Of a DNA stretch of 12,617 nucleotides, positions 8,406 through 12,617 are shown one piece after another. The notes beneath the pieces are model-generated. The model ran no database searches. It saw only the letters and a program-made list of their open reading frames with translations, and was not told the origin of the DNA. This DNA is from Gloeopeniophorella convolvens (Eukaryota > Basidiomycota > Agaricomycetes > Russulales), in contig WTXD01000316.1 in assembly GCA_022496205.1 (NCBI GenBank), forward strand, positions 1 to 12,617, written 5' to 3'. The position numbers were made by a program, and so were the translations under genes. Positions within the stretch are counted from its first letter, which is position 1. The number at the start of each line of letters is the position of its first letter.

Positions 8406-8893
8406 TACATTTTTGTTAGCCTTGGGTTATGATGAAACAGGCGTAGGCACGTACAACAGTGTGCTCATATAGATGATGTGTGTGTTGAGGCAATGGATTG
8501 ATACTGAGGGATGGGATTCAGCGTCGAGCGACGAGAGCTGGCACCATAGGCAAGTAGGGGAGGGGGAAAGGAGGACAAGCCCGGAGTCTGAGAGCATCTC
8601 GCATTAAGTACATACCATCCTCACGCATTCCAATCCTCGATTGGGTGCTGCACGTCGAGGCATCGAATGGAATTGGCCTGATCAGCAATGCGTTCCAACA
8701 GCAATCCTGATCAAGTAGCAAGAGCTACTCGATAAGATTGCTTCCATGCTGCAGAAGAGGTGGAATCGAAGCACTATGTAAGGGCTCGAGTCGAGCGCCG
8801 AATGAACGCTGAGCCGCGGAACGACGGACCGCAATTGTCGAATTGATGTTTCGCCGTTCCCGAACCTGAGCGCCTTGGCCACGGCTTCGCGAC
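8406..8893. other. Intergenic region, no gene seen
   Basis: About 490 bp between the tRNA and the metallophosphatase start. It holds only short overlapping open frames on both strands with no recognisable protein and no further tRNA. Apart from the Pol III terminator it should contain the promoter of the metallophosphatase gene, but no clear TATA or CCAAT box stands out. Confidence 0.5.
8410..8414 (+). terminator. Pol III terminator of the tRNA gene
   Basis: A run of five T residues begins five bases after the tRNA 3' end, as expected for Pol III termination. Confidence 0.7.
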
Positions 8894-10330
8894 ATGCCAC
8901 TCCGTCCTAGCCGTGCCTCGGCGATTGGCTTCATATGCCTCGCGGTCATCATTGTTCTATTCCTATACTCTCGCAGCGTTGACGAGTCCCAGCATATACC
9001 CCAAGAAACCCCTCATGATCGTATACCACGCTCGACCAGGATCGTCGCAGTTGGAGACCTGCATGGAGACATTGGGAATGCTCAGAAGGTCCTAGAGATG
9101 GCACATGTTGTAGACTCGCACGGAAAGTGGTCTGGCCAAGTAGACGTCTTTGTGCAGACCGGAGACATCATTGATCGGTACGTGCTCCGTACTGCTGCGT
9201 GGCCGCACGTTGAATCCGGGAATGTAGAGGCGACGACACTATCAAACTGTTCGACTGGATGGAAGACCTGCGCTCGCAGGCGTACGGCGTCGGTGGGCGT
9301 GTTCTCTCCCATCTTGGGAATCATGAGTGGATGAATGCCATTGGTGAGCGCCGCTTTGCCCGGACTATCGCATATCGACTCTGGCCATAGCTGACTCTTG
9401 TGCACAGGCGACTGGAGGTTTGTACACTACCTTCAGTGATCGAATCCATCTTAAATTATAAGACAGATATGTCCACGAGAGCGAAATCAAGACCTTTGGC
9501 GGTGTCGAAGAGCGGCAGGCAGTACTCTCGACCGGCCGAGTCGGACGCGCCTGGGCCGCAAACTATACGACGACTTCTCGCCTTCCCCTCCATCCCTCAC
9601 TCGGCGCGCCAAACGACGACTTTCCTCCTCCCTCTGGCGCGGAAGCCAGTAAGCTGTCCTCACCGCTCTCACATGCCGCCTACTCTTTCGTGCACGGCGG
9701 GCTCTCCCCTGCGTACCCGCAACTCACACCGTTCCCTTCGAATATCAACAATATTGGACACTCGCTCCTGCGAAAGCTGCAGCATCGTGTTCAACCGCCG
9801 CCGCACCCGCCACACAAGTATCCCGGAATCCCTCCTAGCGCGACGCGCGAAGAGCACGCACTCTACGAATCAGATGGCCCTCTCTGGTACCGTGGATGGG
9901 CATTGAACGGCGAGACCAAGGTGTGTAGAGAGGTCGGCGCCGTGCTGGAAAAGACTGGCACGAGAAGGATGATAATGGGTCACACTCCGGACTTTGAGGT
10001 GCGTTGTGATGCTTTACCCGGGCCTAAGATAAAAGCGAACGTCTACGTAGAAAATCGTATCGCGTTGTGACGGAAAGATCATCATTATCGATACTGGTAA
10101 GTGTTCGATGTCATATCTTGCGGGTTAGCGCACTGATAGGTGTCTAAGGTATCTCTCATGCCTATGGTGGCGCGCTATCCGCGCTGAGCGTAGAATATAC
10201 CCTCGAGCCCGTCGCGTCCCTTTCGCCCTCAGAGAAGAAGTGGCAAGAGCGTGAGGTCATAAAGGCACTGTATCCTGATCACTCAGTAGTCCTGGTCGAT
10301 GAAGAGAGAGATGTGTTTGGGGACATATAG
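8894..10330 (+). CDS. Membrane-anchored calcineurin-like metallophosphatase
   Basis: Six exons, 8894-9177, 9228-9343, 9408-9417, 9467-9998, 10051-10096 and 10149-10330, give 389 residues with every phase consistent. Residues 11-26 form one hydrophobic helix after a short basic N-terminus, so a type II signal anchor is likely. The metallophosphatase motifs follow in order: GDLHGD (54-59), GDIIDRGDD (90-98), GNHEWMN (125-131), then FVHGGLSP, GHTPDFE (308-314) and KIIIIDTGISHAYGG. These supply the metal-binding Asp, His and Asn residues of the PPP-like fold. The pattern resembles fungal members related to Shewanella-like protein phosphatases. The substrate is unknown; the anchor suggests action in the secretory lumen or vacuole. 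Exon 3 is only 10 nt and encodes most of GDWR. Introns are 50, 64, 49, 52 and 52 nt; the last acceptor ends AAG. No catalytic motif is missing. Confidence 0.88.
9408..9417 (+). other. 10-nt microexon of the metallophosphatase gene
   Basis: GCGACTGGAG lies between intron 2 (9344-9407, ending GCACAG) and intron 3 (9418-9466, GTTTGT...GACAG). It supplies codons G-D-W and part of R directly after GNHEWMNAI. Without splicing at 9418 the frame hits TGA within 25 bases, and the fitting continuation YVHESEIKTFGG only begins at 9467. Confidence 0.78.
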
Positions 10331-10650
10331 AATGTACGTAACGCACAACCTTGGCCGACGCTTTGCAACACTGGATATATTCTCGGCCCTCGCTGGTGTG
10401 CCTCAGAGTAAATGGAGAGTAAACAGTCGGCGGACACCGGGTCAACAAACGGACTGGCGCAGGTAATGATGTCATTGGGCGATCGCCTGAGCAAGTCAAG
10501 ATGGATCCGCTCGTCAGCGCTGCCCAGCCCAGCCCAAAGCCACCTCGAGCCCAACTATAAAATCGGGCGTGCTCCGCTCACCTCCACCTCCATCCGCCTT
10601 CTTATCTTCACACTCCCCTCCCCATAAAACCAGAGCAGAAGCTGCGACAC
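10331..10650. other. Intergenic region upstream of the coiled-coil gene
   Basis: This 320-bp stretch joins the end of the metallophosphatase gene to the start of the next gene in the same direction. It holds a TATA box at 10556-10562 and a pyrimidine-rich leader (about 10576-10622). No gene is seen in it. Confidence 0.6.
10556..10563 (+). promoter_or_regulatory. TATA box of the coiled-coil gene
   Basis: TATAAAAT lies about 90 bp upstream of the ATG at 10651, followed by a C/T-rich stretch typical of fungal transcription starts. Confidence 0.6.
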
Positions 10651-12001
10651 ATGTTCAATTTCTTCTCGAGCGATCGCAAGTCCGGACCTAACCCCGATCC
10701 TACCAATGAATCTACAGCCAGTCTATCTGAAACAGAGTTCCCTGGAGGGCCGTCTCCTGACACCTCCTTCTCGTCTCCCCGCCGCGAGTCCCCTGGCATG
10801 CGAGATCAGCCTCTGAGCAACGGCCCGCAGGGCGGGCCTGGAGCTGACGCCACGCACAACTCCCCTGGGGTTGCCGACAGGGCCCGGTCCTCGAGGGTCG
10901 CGCCTCGGTCCCCGCTTGCGACCCAGCAAGACTTTGGTGGTGCTCAGCCCCCCCGGTCGTCCCCAAGTCTCCCCCCGCAGCCTCCACAGCACCCCGTCAT
11001 CGCAGGCAAACCTGCCGCCACAGGAGGCTCCCCCGTCGCCCCTGTCCGCGTCAGGACGCCTAGCCCAGATTCGAAGCCTATTCTCAGAAACACAGCCGAG
11101 GCTCCCGTGAGCCATCCCGCGAGCTGTCGGATGGCGCGCCGCCCGGCCCCAACAGCGCCGTCATCGCTGCGAGCAACGGGGCCGAGACCAAGTCCGGGAC
11201 TCGCGCCCGGCGCTCGGGCTCCGTCGTGTCCCGGCGCTCGAATCGCAGTGTCCCGGCGGACAACTTGCAAGGGAGCACGTTCGCCAACGGCGCGGCGACT
11301 GCCACTTCCGAGCCTCCTGACGTGCACCCGATGGTCCATGAGCGCATGGCGAGCGCGGAGAACGAGCTGGCGGCGAAAGACAGGGCGGTGATCCACAAAG
11401 AAGAACGTATGCACGACCATTACATCGTTCGTGGGGTAGAATGCTGATACTCTGAGCGCAGACGGTCTCGGTCGTAAGTTGTCCAAGGTCGTGCGGAGCG
11501 AGGGCAAGGCCGAGAAGGCCGCTCTGCAGGTCGCCATGAAGGAACTGGCAGAACTTCAGAAAATGCAAAAGGCATCCATCAAGGTGCGCTAGCGTCTGCT
11601 TTTGACCAAGCATTCCGTTTCTCAATCTATTACAGGAGGAATCTACGTCTCATTCGAAGCATTCGCGCGCGCTCAGCGACGCACATAAGGCCGAGATGGA
11701 TCTGCTTGCTGCGCGCAACGTCAACGAACGCGAGCAAACGAGCCTGCGCTCCGCCGAGGAGGCTCTGGAGGCAAGCCGCAGGCACGCGCGTGAGACGACC
11801 GAGATGCTCGAGAGAAGATGGAGGAGGTCGAGCGCCTCAGGGCGTACAAACAAATGGACGACAGAGAGCGCGTGCTCAAGGTGAAAGGTCTCGTCGGCGA
11901 TGTGAGTTCCTGGCTTGCATCACCTTGTCAACTGTGCCCTGATGGGACTTGCGTCATCACAGGAGAAACGGGGTCTCAGCAGGATTCTCGGATCCGCATA
12001 A
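10651..12001 (+). CDS. Coiled-coil protein, resembles basidiomycete proteins annotated as Ncp1-like; two frameshifts
   Basis: Exons 10651-11406, 11462-11583, 11636-11901 and 11963-12001 (introns 55, 52 and 61 nt) would give about 394 residues. The N-terminal 210 or so residues are disordered and Ser/Pro/Gly-rich (TPSPDSKPILRN, SGSVVSRRSNRS). From about residue 230 on it is almost all charged helix (ENELAAKDRAV, GRKLSKVVRSEGKAEKAAL, EELEA-type heptads, EEVERLRAYKQMDDRERVLKVKGLVGD), predicted coiled coil, ending RILGSA. Two breaks are seen: between about 11061 and 11102 the frame moves one base back, and again near 11812 in CTCGAGAGAAG. Adding one base in each restores phase with all introns, which argues for real exons and sequence errors. 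The helical part reminds me of proteins labelled 'DNA binding protein Ncp1' in basidiomycetes; that label is from memory and tentative. Confidence 0.7.
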
Positions 12002-12178
12002 TGGCTTCGCCTCTCACTATCCTCCGAAACAACACCTTTTGCATACCCTTATCCTATGGTCTCTTATGTAATTCAAAACAAGGCTGCGTATTCTGTTCTA
12101 TATGCTCTATCAATAGTCCAATACAATCACAGTGCTATGATATAGTATCTCCACATAGTACACGACGCACACTTTAGT
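12002..12178. other. Convergent 3' region
   Basis: The coiled-coil gene and the permease-like gene converge here, with 177 bp between the stop codons. The stretch is AT-richer than the coding flanks and must hold both polyadenylation sites; none is clear enough to place. Confidence 0.5.
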
Positions 12179-12617
12179 CTATGTATCATCCTGAGTCACC
12201 AGCAGCGGGCGCTCCTCCTCACTCTGGGTGCTGTACTTTCTCACTAGTCGCGACGTGAGCGCCCCGCCGTCCAGTTCTACGACCTCCTCTATGATGGCGT
12301 ACCCGCCAATCTTTGGCAGCAGGACAATCCATACGTAATAGTACACGGCGCAGAGCTTGGCGAAGGCAGTGTTAGTCAGATCGAAACGTAGCAGGTTGAA
12401 CGGATACGTACAAGGAGTAGGGCTATGCCCACGACGCAATACCTATTCGCACAGTACGAGTTAGACCCACCAATTCTACTCGAGTTAGGCATAATTACTC
12501 ACATGGCATACCAGAAGGATACGTCTGCGTGCCCCTCTTCCGGTGGTACCCTGCCACGCAGGTATATCAGCACTCCTAATACCAGAAAAGAGATGGGAGA
12601 TGCATACCATGGCATCA
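12179..12617 (-). CDS. Amino-acid permease-like membrane protein, C-terminal part
   Basis: This is the 3' end of a minus-strand gene that continues past the right edge. Exons 12617-12503 (partial), 12442-12412 (31 nt) and 12355-12179 join in phase; introns are 60 and 56 nt, and the last has a good CTGACTAAC branch site. The visible protein, about 107 residues, has a hydrophobic segment SPISFLVLGVLIYL and a PPEEGHADVSFWYA link. A last long helix follows (YCVVGIALLLLCAVYYYVWIVLLP), then GGYAIIEEVVELDGG and a polar tail ending LLVTQDDT. This ending resembles fungal APC-superfamily amino-acid transporters of the LAT/Mup1 type, which import amino acids at the plasma membrane. The substrate cannot be told from this part, and the sequence near the window edge could include an intron end. 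Confidence 0.62.

Noticed and set aside
9400..9906. 168-residue plus-strand open frame
   Set aside because: It is a shifted frame over the metallophosphatase exon; the true frame carries HGGLSP and GHTP.
11050..11087. 38-nt intron in the first exon of the coiled-coil gene
   Set aside because: It is shorter than every other intron in the window and has a poor donor (GTCAGG), and it would remove a coding-looking stretch (TPSPDSKPIL). It is kept only as a second choice.
1..12617. CRISPR array, bacterial operon or prophage
   Set aside because: There are no regularly spaced repeats and no ribosome-binding sites, and nearly all genes contain spliceosomal introns.

Overview
The window looks like a gene-dense piece of a basidiomycete nuclear genome, most likely Agaricomycotina. 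Protein genes are split by many small introns (43-67 nt wherever both ends can be placed) with GT-AG borders and short CTNAC-like branch sites. Genes are close together on both strands. The recognisable proteins are fungal: a VTC-type membrane protein, a short fungal Vps51, a tandem DUF427 protein, an APC-type permease and a coiled-coil protein of basidiomycete type. No bacterial operon, plasmid or virus signal was seen.

Layout, left to right. (1) 50-339 (+) is the last exon of a VTC/DUF202 membrane protein, broken by a one-base loss near its end. (2) 340-2639 has no convincing gene but carries two short inverted-repeat DNA elements, 1443-1641 and 1766-2465, each bounded by TA as in Tc1/mariner-type MITEs. 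(3) 2640-4788 (-) is a three-exon gene for a 676-residue, largely disordered, nuclear-looking protein. Its start faces, across 177 bp, (4) the Vps51 gene at 4966-5715 (+), which has four exons and one GC-AG intron. (5) 5810-6933 (-) is a five-exon gene for an unrecognised cysteine-rich single-pass membrane protein. (6) 7149-8028 (-) is a four-exon tandem-DUF427 gene. (7) 8288-8405 (+) is an intron-containing tRNA-Gly(GCC). (8) 8894-10330 (+) is a six-exon, membrane-anchored calcineurin-like metallophosphatase gene with a 10-nt microexon. (9) 10651-12001 (+) is a four-exon coiled-coil protein gene that needs two one-base corrections. (10) 12179-12617 (-) is the 3' end of an amino-acid-permease-like gene that runs off the window.

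The genes do not form an obvious pathway. Vps51 (endosome-to-Golgi retrieval), the VTC protein (vacuolar polyphosphate) and the permease are all endomembrane functions, but this is ordinary housekeeping synteny rather than a cluster. The most interesting local items are the intron-bearing tRNA, the two MITE-like elements (the larger with palindromic subterminal repeats), the microexon inside a catalytic motif, the GC-AG intron, and three independent one-base losses that all go the same way and look like consensus errors. I did not find a convincing new multi-gene system here. All exon joins were worked out by hand from reading frame, phase and splice signals, without alignments or transcripts.
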